Of a stretch of DNA of 32,111 nucleotides, positions 14,800 to 22,430 are shown piece after piece (the first letter of the stretch is position 1; the number at the start of each line of letters is the position of its first letter). The notes beneath the pieces are model-generated. The model saw only the letters and a program-made list of their open reading frames with translations, searched no databases and was not told the DNA's origin. The position numbers and the translations under genes are program-made. The stretch spans positions 1 to 32,111 of the forward strand of contig JAFUKJ010000037.1 in assembly GCA_017467805.1 (NCBI GenBank), given 5' to 3'. Source of the DNA: Lachnospiraceae bacterium (GTDB lineage Bacteria > Bacillota > Clostridia > Lachnospirales > Lachnospiraceae).

Positions 14800-15781
14800 G
14801 CCCTAAATGGCGATATGCAAGCTCGGTTACCATTCGTCCTCTAGGTGTCCTGCAAATCAGCCCGTTCTTAATCAGATACGGTTCATAAACATCCTCAATC
14901 GTACCGCTGTCCTCGCCAATTGCAGCCGCCAGTGTATCTAAGCCTACAGGACCGCCCTTAAACTTCTCTATCATTGTGACTAAAATGTTTCTATCCGTCT
15001 GGTCAAGTCCTAACTTATCCACATCCAGTAAATCCAGTGCAACATTCGCAACTTCCTCTGTAATCACGCCGTCAAATCGTACCTGTGCAAAATCTCTGAC
15101 ACGCTTTAAGATACGATTGGCTAGTCTTGGCGTTCCACGGCTTCTCCTTGCAAGCTCCAAGGCACCCTTCTCCTCTATCTGCACGCCGAGAATCCTTGCC
15201 GAATGCTGAATAATCAGCACCAGCTCCTCTAAGGAGTAAAACTCCAGATGCTGAATCACGCCAAATCTGTCACGAAGCGGTGCTGTCAGAAGTCCTGCTC
15301 TTGTCGTCGCTCCAACCAAGGTAAACTTAGGCAAAGGCATATGCACCGAGGTTGCAGCTGAACCCTTTCCTATCATAACGTCAATGGCAAAATCCTCCAT
15401 TGCAGGATATAAAATCTCCTCAACCTGTCTGTTCAATCTGTGAATCTCATCAATAAACAATAAATCTCCATCCTGAAGATTGTTCAAAATCGCCGCCATA
15501 TCGCCTGTCTTCTCAATGGCTGGGCCGCTGGTTACCTTAAGGTTAACCCCCATCTCATTCGCAATAATGCCCGCAAGCGTGGTCTTACCAAGTCCAGGAG
15601 GTCCATAAAACAATACATGGTCTAGAGCATCATTTCTCTGCTTCGCCGCCTTAATATAAATACTCAATATTTCCTTTGCCTTCTGCTGTCCAATATATTC
15701 CTTCAAGGTCTGTGGACGCAAGCTGCCTTCTATCTTACGGTCCTCTTCTGTTATCTTCGTCTCAATTATTCTACCTGCCAT
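14789..15781 (-). CDS. ruvB: Holliday junction branch migration DNA helicase RuvB
   Basis: 330 residues. AAA+ ATPase with Walker A GPPGLGKT (60-67), Walker [11 protein letters not shown] (Asp111-Glu112), sensor 1 [10 protein letters not shown] and the arginine-rich [14 protein letters not shown] motif, followed by the helical lid ([19 protein letters not shown]) and the C-terminal winged-helix ([22 protein letters not shown]). RuvB hexamers drive branch migration of Holliday junctions with RuvA. The length is typical. It is 26 nt downstream of ruvA; ribosome binding site AGGGAGAA. ruvC is not present, as usual in Firmicutes. Confidence 0.97.
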   Translation of the reverse strand: MAGRIIETKITEEDRKIEGSLRPQTLKEYIGQQKAKEILSIYIKAAKQRNDALDHVLFYGPPGLGKTTLAGIIANEMGVNLKVTSGPAIEKTGDMAAILNNLQDGDLLFIDEIHRLNRQVEEILYPAMEDFAIDVMIGKGSAATSVHMPLPKFTLVGATTRAGLLTAPLRDRFGVIQHLEFYSLEELVLIIQHSARILGVQIEEKGALELARRSRGTPRLANRILKRVRDFAQVRFDGVITEEVANVALDLLDVDKLGLDQTDRNILVTMIEKFKGGPVGLDTLAAAIGEDSGTIEDVYEPYLIKNGLICRTPRGRMVTELAYRHLGLEI

Positions 15782-15807
15782 AGGACTTCTCCCTCATCTC
15801 AAAGTCT

Positions 15808-16413
15808 TTATCTTACTACCGTCTTAAGTGCCAGCTTCAGAATCGCACCTGCGTCCATATCCTCTGTTACACTTACCTGATTAACTGCCTTCACAGCCTC
15901 CGATGCCGAATACCCAAGTGCTACCATAGCCTCAATTGCATCATTCTTGGCACCTGTATTGGCAAAAGAACTTCCCATTGCTACCAATGTCGGCTGCTCA
16001 ATATCCGTATTCAACTGAATCTTGTCCTTTAAATCAAGAATAATACGCTCTGCTGACTTTGCACCGATTCCAGGTGCCTTAGCAATTGCCTTGGCATCCC
16101 CTGCAATAATCGCAAATCGCAAATCATCTGCACTCATAGCAGATAAAATACCCAATGCCCCCTTTGGGCCAATACCATTGACTGTAATCAGTTTCTTAAA
16201 GAACCACAGGTCTTCCTTTGTCAAAAAGCCATACAACATAAATGCATCCTCGCGTACACAGGTATAGGTATAAATCTTAACCTGTGCGCCAATCCCAGGA
16301 ACACGCTGCGCCACACTGTATGGAATCTTAATATTATAGCCAATCTGGTTACACTCTACCACCAGATTGTCCTCTGCAATCTCCACTACTTCCCCTTTTA
16401 TATATGCATACAT
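15808..16413 (-). CDS. ruvA: Holliday junction branch migration complex subunit RuvA
   Basis: 201 residues. N-terminal OB fold starting MYAYIKGEVVEI, then the two helix-hairpin-helix motifs KKLITVNGIGPKGALGIL and IAKAPGIGAKSAERIILDLKDKI that bind the four-way junction, and a C-terminal three-helix domain (DAIEAMVALGYSASEAVKAVNQV) that contacts RuvB. The length is typical of the family. The start is ATG 16413 with AAAGGAT upstream. It is 24 nt from the end of the Gx transporter gene and followed by ruvB, so ruvAB are transcribed with the two upstream membrane genes or from an unseen internal promoter. Confidence 0.97.
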   Translation of the reverse strand: MYAYIKGEVVEIAEDNLVVECNQIGYNIKIPYSVAQRVPGIGAQVKIYTYTCVREDAFMLYGFLTKEDLWFFKKLITVNGIGPKGALGILSAMSADDLRFAIIAGDAKAIAKAPGIGAKSAERIILDLKDKIQLNTDIEQPTLVAMGSSFANTGAKNDAIEAMVALGYSASEAVKAVNQVSVTEDMDAGAILKLALKTVVR

Positions 16414-16437
16414 ATCGCTTCATCCTTTCCAATGTTA

Positions 16438-16968
16438 TCATCTATCTGTTATGATTTTTCGAAGAGTCGGGCAAACCAACTCAAATATAAAGCCGATTAC
16501 AAAGCCTGTAACCGCCCCCGACAATACTAAGAACGGCACATAATAAAATACACCATAGGTCTGCACCACCAGATATGCCACCATAATCTGTCCCATATTA
16601 TGAGCAACGCCTCCAATCAGGCTAATACTCTTAATCGAAAAAGTTTCTCTATGCCCCTTGCCCTTGTACATCATAAGACTCATGCAAATAAGGCTAAGAA
16701 CACCGCCAGCCAGACTATATAGCACCATCGATAAATTTCCAAATAAAAAGCCCGTGAAAATAATCCTTGTGATACTTACAAGAAACGCATATCCACACCC
16801 ACAAAAATACAGAACCATCACAATTGCCAAATTTGCCAAGCCAAGCTTCACCCCAGGAATCGGAATCGGCAAAGGAATCAGCACCTCTACATAGCTTAAA
16901 AGCATCGCCACAGCCAGCAGCAGCCCAAGCATCGCAATCCTCTTTACATCTGTTCTTCCCGTTACCAT
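16438..16968 (-). CDS. Gx transporter family protein (heptaprenyl diphosphate synthase component I-like)
   Basis: 176 residues with about five membrane helices. Features of the Gx/Hpre_diP_synt_I family are PLPIPIPGVKLGLANLAIVMVLYFCG, TRIIFTGFLFGN, LAGGVLSLICMSLMM and GGVAHNMGQIMVAYLV. This fold is related to ECF-type substrate-binding membrane components and often sits with NusG domain II genes, as here. The transported substrate is unknown. I use ATG 16968, with AGGAGG 12 nt upstream (long), giving 16 nt from the stop of the NusG_II gene; earlier in-frame ATGs overlap that gene. It is the only gene in the window whose natural stop is TGA, followed at once by an in-frame TAA. Confidence 0.85.
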   Translation of the reverse strand: MVTGRTDVKRIAMLGLLLAVAMLLSYVEVLIPLPIPIPGVKLGLANLAIVMVLYFCGCGYAFLVSITRIIFTGFLFGNLSMVLYSLAGGVLSLICMSLMMYKGKGHRETFSIKSISLIGGVAHNMGQIMVAYLVVQTYGVFYYVPFLVLSGAVTGFVIGFIFELVCPTLRKIITDR

Positions 16969-16984
16969 ACTGCTTACAAGCCTC

Positions 16985-17350
16985 CTACTGTACCACTGCA
17001 TCCAGCTGAGTCTGTGTATCAGAATGCACTGCAATCACAAGCTTATGAGGAAGACAAATAATACTCTCTCCCCCTTTAGAAACAGCCTGCTGACTAACAC
17101 ACAATCCGTCATGGCAATCAGCCTCTGACACACGAACCTTACCTTCCTCTATCACAATTATATTAAAATGAGCATCCTCTGTCTCAACCTGAATACACTC
17201 ATCCTCAAATATACTATATGTACCGATTGGCTTGCCATCCTGATATACCGTGATATAACTTCCATCGCTCTGCCCCAGCCATAATCCAACGAAAAGCAAC
17301 ACAATTACAACAGTCACCACAATCAAAAGCCATCTATCATTACGTTTCAT
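16985..17350 (-). CDS. NusG domain II-containing membrane-anchored protein
   Basis: 121 residues. One N-terminal membrane helix (about residues 8-27) is followed by an extracytoplasmic beta domain: ITVYQDGKPIGTYSI, then DCHDGLCVSQQAVSKGGESIICLPHKLVIAV, the NusG_II signature with three cysteines. The fold resembles NusG domain II but is not a transcription factor; proteins of this kind are exported and often encoded with Gx transporters. I start at ATG 17350 (MKRNDRWLL), where a GGAGG lies 13 nt upstream, longer than ideal; earlier ATGs would give a long unstructured extension. The function is unknown. Confidence 0.85.
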   Translation of the reverse strand: MKRNDRWLLIVVTVVIVLLFVGLWLGQSDGSYITVYQDGKPIGTYSIFEDECIQVETEDAHFNIIVIEEGKVRVSEADCHDGLCVSQQAVSKGGESIICLPHKLVIAVHSDTQTQLDAVVQ

Positions 17351-17497
17351 ATTAACAACTATGCCTCCACTTACTATATTAACATAACTAAAATAAAAAG
17401 AAAAGCAAAAGAAAACATATGTTTCCTTTTTATTCTTCAAGAACCTTTTCCCGAATACCCGCATAAAATGTAATAAAAGCGTGAAATTAGGGACACT

Positions 17498-18397
17498 ATG
17501 AACCACTCGCCATATATTATCATTGCCATAATGATTCTTTTACCTATATTTTTTATTATTCTGCTTCAATTTAAGAAAAAGAGAAATATCAAAAAAGTAA
17601 ATTCTCTTAGTATTTATGAGAAAAATGAACTTCTTGACTCTTTCGCAAAGCCCTTCGGCTTTTTATATGAGCCAAGCGAAGATATCTTTGCCACCAGACT
17701 TGATGCGCCTCAAAAGCTATTTGGTTATACCAGCTTTTACGACCTATCTGCGCCCTACTTTAACATGATATTTGATTACGAGACCATTTACTTTGATTAT
17801 AACTCAAGAACATGGCTTATCGAAATCTGGAAGGGGCAATACGGCATCAGCACAGGCTGTGAGCTTGGTATCTACTGTGCCGACACAATTATTCCTCCTA
17901 ATGAGCATAAAAGCGAACTGTTTCATGCTGTAGACGCAAATGATATGCTTGATATTTCATTGCAGCTTATTCGGTTTGATAATCAAGGAAATAGTTACAA
18001 TGAAATTGCCTCCCAAACCAAGAAACATTGGTGGCTAACTATTTTCAAGCCAGGCATATACACAAAACCCGAGAATCTTACTTTAAATATAGCAATACAA
18101 TTCAAAAATCGTGCAATGCTTCGTAGCTTCTACGAAAGTTTCATACAAACATTGCCACATATTTCATGTAAAATAAACGGACTAACACTTTATTTTACCT
18201 TCAAAGAAAGCAAACGGCATTACACCATTTTCCGTAATTTCGTGCGACGTATCGCTCTGGCTTCCTGCCGCCTATTCTGCTTTTTATACAACTTTATTAC
18301 AAGACCATTCAAGAGCTGTGGTAATAAAATACTTTATCTCTACTATTATTTGCCTTTTATTATCAAGTGGTTATTCAAAACAAAATCTCCCAAATAG
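17498..18397 (+). CDS. DUF4474 domain-containing membrane protein
   Basis: 299 residues. An N-terminal membrane helix (about residues 5-25) precedes a basic stretch and the DUF4474 domain: AKPFGFLYEPSEDIFATRLDAPQKLFGYTSFYDLSAPYFNMIFDYETIYFDY, then RTWLIEIWKGQYGISTGCELGIY. The C-terminal 100 residues are less conserved, with a hydrophobic, aromatic end (about residues 250-290) that may contact the membrane. The function is unknown. Ribosome binding site AGGGA, 4-5 nt before ATG 17498. The metallophosphoesterase gene begins 14 nt after its stop, so the two form an operon. The gene is on the plus strand between two minus-strand operons, divergent from NusG_II. Confidence 0.85.
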   Translation: MNHSPYIIIAIMILLPIFFIILLQFKKKRNIKKVNSLSIYEKNELLDSFAKPFGFLYEPSEDIFATRLDAPQKLFGYTSFYDLSAPYFNMIFDYETIYFDYNSRTWLIEIWKGQYGISTGCELGIYCADTIIPPNEHKSELFHAVDANDMLDISLQLIRFDNQGNSYNEIASQTKKHWWLTIFKPGIYTKPENLTLNIAIQFKNRAMLRSFYESFIQTLPHISCKINGLTLYFTFKESKRHYTIFRNFVRRIALASCRLFCFLYNFITRPFKSCGNKILYLYYYLPFIIKWLFKTKSPK

Positions 18398-18411
18398 AAC
18401 GGAGTATGCCT

Positions 18412-19209
18412 ATGAGCTATCAAACACGATTAAATCATGCCTTCGAAAAAGCACCTACTCTTCCGATAAATCAGCATACACGCTATGTATTTTTCAGCGA
18501 CTGCCACCGAGGCATTGGTAACAAAAATGATAATTTTCTACAAAATAAAGCCTGTTATCTTTCTGCTCTCCAGTATTACTATCAATGTGATTTTACATAC
18601 ATCGAGGTCGGAGACGGCGACGAATTATGGGAAAATTACACCCTTATGCAAATCATGGAGACTCACGATGATATCTTCAAGCAGCTTTGCCATTTTCATA
18701 AGAAAAATCGGCTTTATATGCTCTATGGAAATCATGACATGGCGAAAAAATGCTGTGAAAATCCATTTCATAATCTTACGATATATGAGGGAATCATTTT
18801 TCAATCCCGTTGCCCTGACTACTCCTTATATGTAACACATGGTCATCAGGCTGATTTTCTCAATTCCGTCCTGTGGAAGCTGGCACGCTTCTTAGTACGC
18901 TACCTTTGGACTCCTCTTGAGGGAATTGGTATTACTGACCCTACCAGTGCGTCGAAATGTCGCACCAAGAAAAGCAAGCTCGAAAAAAAATATATTCATT
19001 ACGCTAAGTCTTTTCAGCGTCCACTTTTAGTGGGGCATACCCATAAGGAAACATTGGGAAATGAACAAACGCCCTATTACAACTGCGGTTGCTGTGTTCA
19101 TCCCGATTACATTACCTGTATCGAACTATACGGCTATGAAATACGGCTTATCCAATTCCATAACTCCTCGTTAAAGCGGGAGGTTATGGCATCCGAAATG
19201 CTTGTATAA
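18412..19209 (+). CDS. Calcineurin-like metallophosphoesterase
   Basis: 265 residues. All five metal-binding blocks are visible: Asp30-x-His32 in FFSDCHRG, Asp68 in VGDGDE, Asn107-His108-Asp109 in YGNHDM, His143/His145 in VTHGH and His209/His211 in GHTH. The layout resembles LpxH-type UDP-diacylglucosamine pyrophosphatases, but a Firmicute without lipid A would not use that substrate, so the true one is unknown. The start is ATG 18412 with GGAG 7 nt before; a closer in-frame ATG (18406) is too near the site. It follows the DUF4474 gene by 14 nt. Seven cysteines, including Cys-Gly-Cys-Cys near residue 225, are unusual. Confidence 0.85.
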   Translation: MSYQTRLNHAFEKAPTLPINQHTRYVFFSDCHRGIGNKNDNFLQNKACYLSALQYYYQCDFTYIEVGDGDELWENYTLMQIMETHDDIFKQLCHFHKKNRLYMLYGNHDMAKKCCENPFHNLTIYEGIIFQSRCPDYSLYVTHGHQADFLNSVLWKLARFLVRYLWTPLEGIGITDPTSASKCRTKKSKLEKKYIHYAKSFQRPLLVGHTHKETLGNEQTPYYNCGCCVHPDYITCIELYGYEIRLIQFHNSSLKREVMASEMLV

Positions 19210-19250
19210 CCAAACGCCGCCACGCTTCGCGAGACAGCTTATTGGACAAA

Positions 19251-19289
19251 AAGAGAGTTCAAAAGTCTGTTGCACTTCTGAACTCTCTT
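19251..19289 (-). terminator. Terminator of leuCD (convergent with the phosphoesterase gene)
   Basis: AAGAGAGTTCA / TGAACTCTCTT, an 11-bp stem with an inner AAGT/ACTT pair. On the minus strand it is followed by TTTTTGTCC, so it mainly serves leuD; on the plus strand the tail is weak. Confidence 0.8.
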
Positions 19290-19315
19290 AAAACTTCAAA
19301 TATAAATATCCCGAA

Positions 19316-19801
19316 TTACTTGTTGTTAATATAATTTACAAGACCCTCTGCCTTAATAATCTTCTGCATGAACTCTGGGAAAGGCTGCCCCTGGAAGGTC
19401 TGACCTGTTGTCTTATCTGTAATGACACCTGAATCGAAATCAACCTCAACCTCATCACCTGCTGAAATTGCTACAGCAGCCTCAGGACACTCCACGATTG
19501 GAAGACCGATATTGATTGCATTACGATAGAAAATTCTAGCGAATGTCTCAGCGATTACACAGCTAACACCAGCTGCCTTAATAGAGATTGGCGCATGCTC
19601 TCTTGAAGAACCACATCCAAAGTTCTTATTTGCAACGATGATATCACCCTTCTTAACATTCTTAACGAAATCCTTATCAATATCTTCCATACAATGTGTT
19701 GCAAGCTCTGCTGGGTCAGAAGAGTTCAAATATCTTGCAGGAATGATTACATCTGTATCAACATTATCTCCGTATTTAAAAACGCTACCTGTTGCCTTCA
19801 T
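19316..19801 (-). CDS. leuD: 3-isopropylmalate dehydratase small subunit
   Basis: 161 residues of the HacB/LeuD archaeal-clostridial type. [42 protein letters not shown] and [15 protein letters not shown] are the swivel-domain signatures. With LeuC it converts 2-isopropylmalate to 3-isopropylmalate in leucine synthesis. The start is at ATG 19801, 12 nt after leuC, whose stop codon runs into the leuD ribosome binding site (TAAGGGAGG), so translation is coupled. leuA and leuB are not in the window. Confidence 0.96.
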   Translation of the reverse strand: MKATGSVFKYGDNVDTDVIIPARYLNSSDPAELATHCMEDIDKDFVKNVKKGDIIVANKNFGCGSSREHAPISIKAAGVSCVIAETFARIFYRNAINIGLPIVECPEAAVAISAGDEVEVDFDSGVITDKTTGQTFQGQPFPEFMQKIIKAEGLVNYINNK

Positions 19802-19813
19802 AATTGACCTCCC

Positions 19814-21076
19814 TTATAACTGGTTTGGGCTTGAAATCTTACCTGTGATTGCACTTGCAGCAGCTACAGCAGGGCTTGCAAGATAAACCTCAGAATTCAC
19901 ATGACCCATTCTACCTACAAAGTTACGATTGGTTGTAGATACACAACGCTCACCTTCTGCAAGGATACCCATGTATCCGCCAAGACAAGGACCGCAGGTT
20001 GGTGTACTTACAACTGCACCTGCCTGAATAAAGGTCTTTAATAAGCCCTCTTCCATAGCCTGCATATAGATAGCCTGTGTAGCTGGAATGATAATACATC
20101 TCATACCCTTAGCTACATGACGTCCCTCTAATACCTTTGCTGCGATTCTAAGGTCGTCAATTCTACCATTTGTACAAGAACCGATTACAACCTGGTCAAT
20201 CTTTACATCCTCTGTAATCTCATCAATTGTCTTAGTATTCTCTGGTAAATGAGGGAATGCGATTGTTGACTTCAATGTACTTAAGTCAATTGTGTACTCC
20301 TCATCATATACAGCATCCTCGTCAGCCTCATATACTGTAAACTGTCTTGTAGAATGCTCCTTCATATACTCGATAGCCTTCTCGTCAACTGGGAAGATAC
20401 CGTTCTTACCACCTGCCTCGATAGCCATGTTAGCAATTGTAAATCTGTCATCCATAGAAAGATTAGCAATACCATCTCCTACGAACTCCATAGACTTGTA
20501 AAGTGCTCCATCTACACCAATCATACCGATAATGTGAAGGATAACATCCTTACCGCTTACCCACTCAGGAAGCTTTCCTGTTAAATTAAACTTAATCGCG
20601 CTTGGAACCTTGAACCAAGCCTTACCTGTTGCCATACCTGCAGCCATATCTGTACTTCCTACACCTGTAGAGAATGCGCCAAGCGCACCATATGTACATG
20701 TATGAGAGTCTGCACCGATAATTACATCACCTGCAACTGTAAGTCCTTTCTCAGGGAGAAGTGCATGCTCAATACCCATCTCTCCCACTTCAAAGTAATT
20801 TGTAATCTGATTCTTAATTGCAAATTCTCTAACGCACTTGCAATGTTCTGCTGACTTAATATCCTTATTTGGTACAAAATGATCAGGTACAAGCGCAATC
20901 TTATCCTTATGGAAAACGCCATCTACCTGCATCTTCTCCATTTCCTTAATTGCAACAGGGCTTGTAATATCATTACCAAGAACTAAATCCAAATCTGCTT
21001 CAATTAACTGACCTGCTTCTACAGACTCAAGTCCTGCATGCGCAGCTAAAATCTTTTGCGTCATTGTCATTCCCAT
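19814..21076 (-). CDS. leuC: 3-isopropylmalate dehydratase large subunit
   Basis: 420 residues, aconitase superfamily, HacA/LeuC type. [4Fe-4S] ligands are Cys301 in GSCTNGR and Cys361/Cys364 in CGPCLGG. Other landmarks are [23 protein letters not shown] and the C-terminal [12 protein letters not shown]. It forms isopropylmalate isomerase with LeuD in leucine synthesis. AGGAGG is 8 nt before ATG 21076. It is divergent from a LysR regulator gene, with LysR-type operator boxes between them and a candidate promoter at 21180-21208; this suggests control by an intermediate of the pathway. Confidence 0.96.
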   Translation of the reverse strand: MGMTMTQKILAAHAGLESVEAGQLIEADLDLVLGNDITSPVAIKEMEKMQVDGVFHKDKIALVPDHFVPNKDIKSAEHCKCVREFAIKNQITNYFEVGEMGIEHALLPEKGLTVAGDVIIGADSHTCTYGALGAFSTGVGSTDMAAGMATGKAWFKVPSAIKFNLTGKLPEWVSGKDVILHIIGMIGVDGALYKSMEFVGDGIANLSMDDRFTIANMAIEAGGKNGIFPVDEKAIEYMKEHSTRQFTVYEADEDAVYDEEYTIDLSTLKSTIAFPHLPENTKTIDEITEDVKIDQVVIGSCTNGRIDDLRIAAKVLEGRHVAKGMRCIIIPATQAIYMQAMEEGLLKTFIQAGAVVSTPTCGPCLGGYMGILAEGERCVSTTNRNFVGRMGHVNSEVYLASPAVAAASAITGKISSPNQL

Positions 21077-21128
21077 TGTTTATTCCTCCTGTTATTCATT
21101 CTAAAAGTGTATGCTCGTGTATTTTTGA

Positions 21129-21171
21129 TTCAAAGGGCTGTATGCAGCACTTTATGTGCGCCCTTTATGAA
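21129..21171 (-). promoter_or_regulatory. 5'-terminal stem-loop in the leuC leader
   Basis: On the minus strand TTCAT-AAAGGGC pairs with GCCCTTT-GAA, with an inner GCAC-ATAAA-GTGC hairpin. It begins about 2 nt after the predicted transcription start and would protect the mRNA end or be a control element. No T-box or leader peptide was recognised. Confidence 0.45.
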
Positions 21172-21179
21172 CTGTACCT

Positions 21180-21208
21180 ATCATAACATACTTATTAACA
21201 TAAATGAA
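21180..21208 (-). promoter_or_regulatory. Candidate leuC promoter (weak -35)
   Basis: TTCATT (21208-21203), 17 nt, TATGAT (21185-21180) on the minus strand. The poor -35 fits an activator-dependent promoter, with the first LysR-type box centred near -65. Confidence 0.45.
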
Positions 21209-21225
21209 ATACATATATTTTATAT

Positions 21226-21280
21226 TTACTATAACTTCTAGTTATAGTAAGATATTTTTATATAACCACTAGTTAGTTAT
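21226..21280. promoter_or_regulatory. Two LysR-type operator boxes between leuC and the LysR gene
   Basis: Box 1 (21226-21250) is a perfect inverted repeat TTACTATAACT-TCT-AGTTATAGTAA containing ATAAC-N5-GTTAT. Box 2 (21262-21276) is ATAAC-N5-GTTAG, followed by another GTTAT half site. Box centres are 31 bp apart, three helical turns on one DNA face, as expected for a LysR tetramer. Confidence 0.65.
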
Positions 21281-21334
21281 AGCAAACCATACATTAATTT
21301 CGTTGTAATTATCTATACAAAAGGAGACTTTTAC

Positions 21335-22252
21335 ATGACTCAAAACTTATCCGCATATTACATCTTTTATACCGTAGCAAGAACCCACAATATTTCCGCT
21401 GCATCCAAGGCCTTGTATATCAGTCAGCCCGCCGTCAGTAAGGCAGTTCAGCGTCTCGAAGAAAACATGAACGTAACCTTATTAAAAAGAAGTTCGAGAG
21501 GCGTTACACTTACTCACGAAGGCTCTATTCTGTACGAACGTCTGCAGGAAGCCTTTCATGCCATCGAGCTTGGAGAGGAACAGCTTCGTTTCGAAGCCAA
21601 CCAGGATGTCAGCCATTTGACAATCGGTGTAAGTACCACTCTTTGCAAATATCTTCTCCTTCCCTATCTAAAAGAGTTTGTACTCCAGAACCCTCACATC
21701 AGAATCTCAATCGCCTGTCAGCCTACTTATCAGACATTACAGGCTTTAGAGGAGGGAAATATTGATATTGGCTTAGTTGGCGAACCAGACGCCAGTTTCA
21801 CCCACACCTTCTCCAAGGTACAGGCAATTAACGATACCTTTGTCGCAACACAAAGCTATCTGGACAACCTGAAGATTCGTACAGGCGTTGACTATCATAG
21901 CCCTGCCAACACACGTCTTCTTTTTAAAGAAGCAACTTTAATGTTGATGGACAGTAATAATCTTTCACGCAAATATGCAGACCAGTACATCCTCACAAAC
22001 GAACTACAGGCCGGAAACATCATAGAGGTTTCCACAATGGATTTGCTAATTGAATTTGCCAGCGTAGGACTTGGTATCGCCTGCGTCATAAGGAATTTCG
22101 TTGAAAAGGAAATCAAAAACGGAACTCTTATCGAAATACCTGTTCCTATTGTTATTTCCAAACGAAATATCGGCTTTGTGTATCGTGATAAGACTTTCTC
22201 CAATCCTGCCGTGCAAACATTCTTAGACTACTATCAGCAAACTCGTAATTAA
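21335..22252 (+). CDS. LysR family transcriptional regulator
   Basis: 305 residues. N-terminal winged helix-turn-helix (LSAYYIFYTVARTHNISAASKALYISQPAVSKAVQRLE), linker helix, and a C-terminal periplasmic-binding-like effector domain (LTIGVSTTLCKYLLLPYLKEF..., DIGLVGEP, GLGIACVIRNFV). LysR regulators bind two sites and respond to a small molecule, commonly an intermediate of the controlled pathway. It is divergent from leuCD with matched operator boxes between them, so leucine synthesis is the most likely target and isopropylmalate or a related acid a plausible effector (inference). Ribosome binding site AAGGAG, ATG 21335; a terminator follows. Confidence 0.9.
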   Translation: MTQNLSAYYIFYTVARTHNISAASKALYISQPAVSKAVQRLEENMNVTLLKRSSRGVTLTHEGSILYERLQEAFHAIELGEEQLRFEANQDVSHLTIGVSTTLCKYLLLPYLKEFVLQNPHIRISIACQPTYQTLQALEEGNIDIGLVGEPDASFTHTFSKVQAINDTFVATQSYLDNLKIRTGVDYHSPANTRLLFKEATLMLMDSNNLSRKYADQYILTNELQAGNIIEVSTMDLLIEFASVGLGIACVIRNFVEKEIKNGTLIEIPVPIVISKRNIGFVYRDKTFSNPAVQTFLDYYQQTRN

Positions 22253-22273
22253 ATCGGTTTACTATATTCTTGT

Positions 22274-22329
22274 AAGTGCTTATTTTATCTGAACAATAAT
22301 GTGTTCTTTATAAAATAGGCACTTTTTTT
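22274..22329 (+). terminator. Terminator of the LysR gene
   Basis: A long 15-bp stem (AAGTGCTTATTTTAT with ATAAAATAGGCACTT, one G-U pair) with an inner GAACA/TGTTC hairpin and a run of 7 T at the end. Confidence 0.8.
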
Positions 22330-22349
22330 ACTTCTTTTTATTCTTCAAA

Positions 22350-22391
22350 ATGTTATAATATTTTATAACATATGCGCATTTTAACTGATAA
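22350..22391 (+). promoter_or_regulatory. Palindrome and candidate SigD-like promoter of the chemoreceptor gene
   Basis: ATGTTATAA-TATT-TTATAACAT (22350-22371) is a perfect 9-bp inverted repeat. Next to it, TATAA and ACTGATAA (22384-22391) are 15 nt apart and resemble the motility sigma factor pattern TAAA-N15-CCGATAA, with mismatches. No strong SigA promoter was seen for this gene. Confidence 0.35.
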
Positions 22392-22430
22392 TAGCGTAAA
22401 AATATATAAAATTGTAGAGAGGTGCCTATT

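Noticed and set aside
21077-21172. T-box riboswitch or leucine leader peptide before leuC
   Set aside because: The leader is about 100 nt with one stem-loop and no T-box core, no terminator/antiterminator pair and no Leu-rich short frame with a ribosome binding site.
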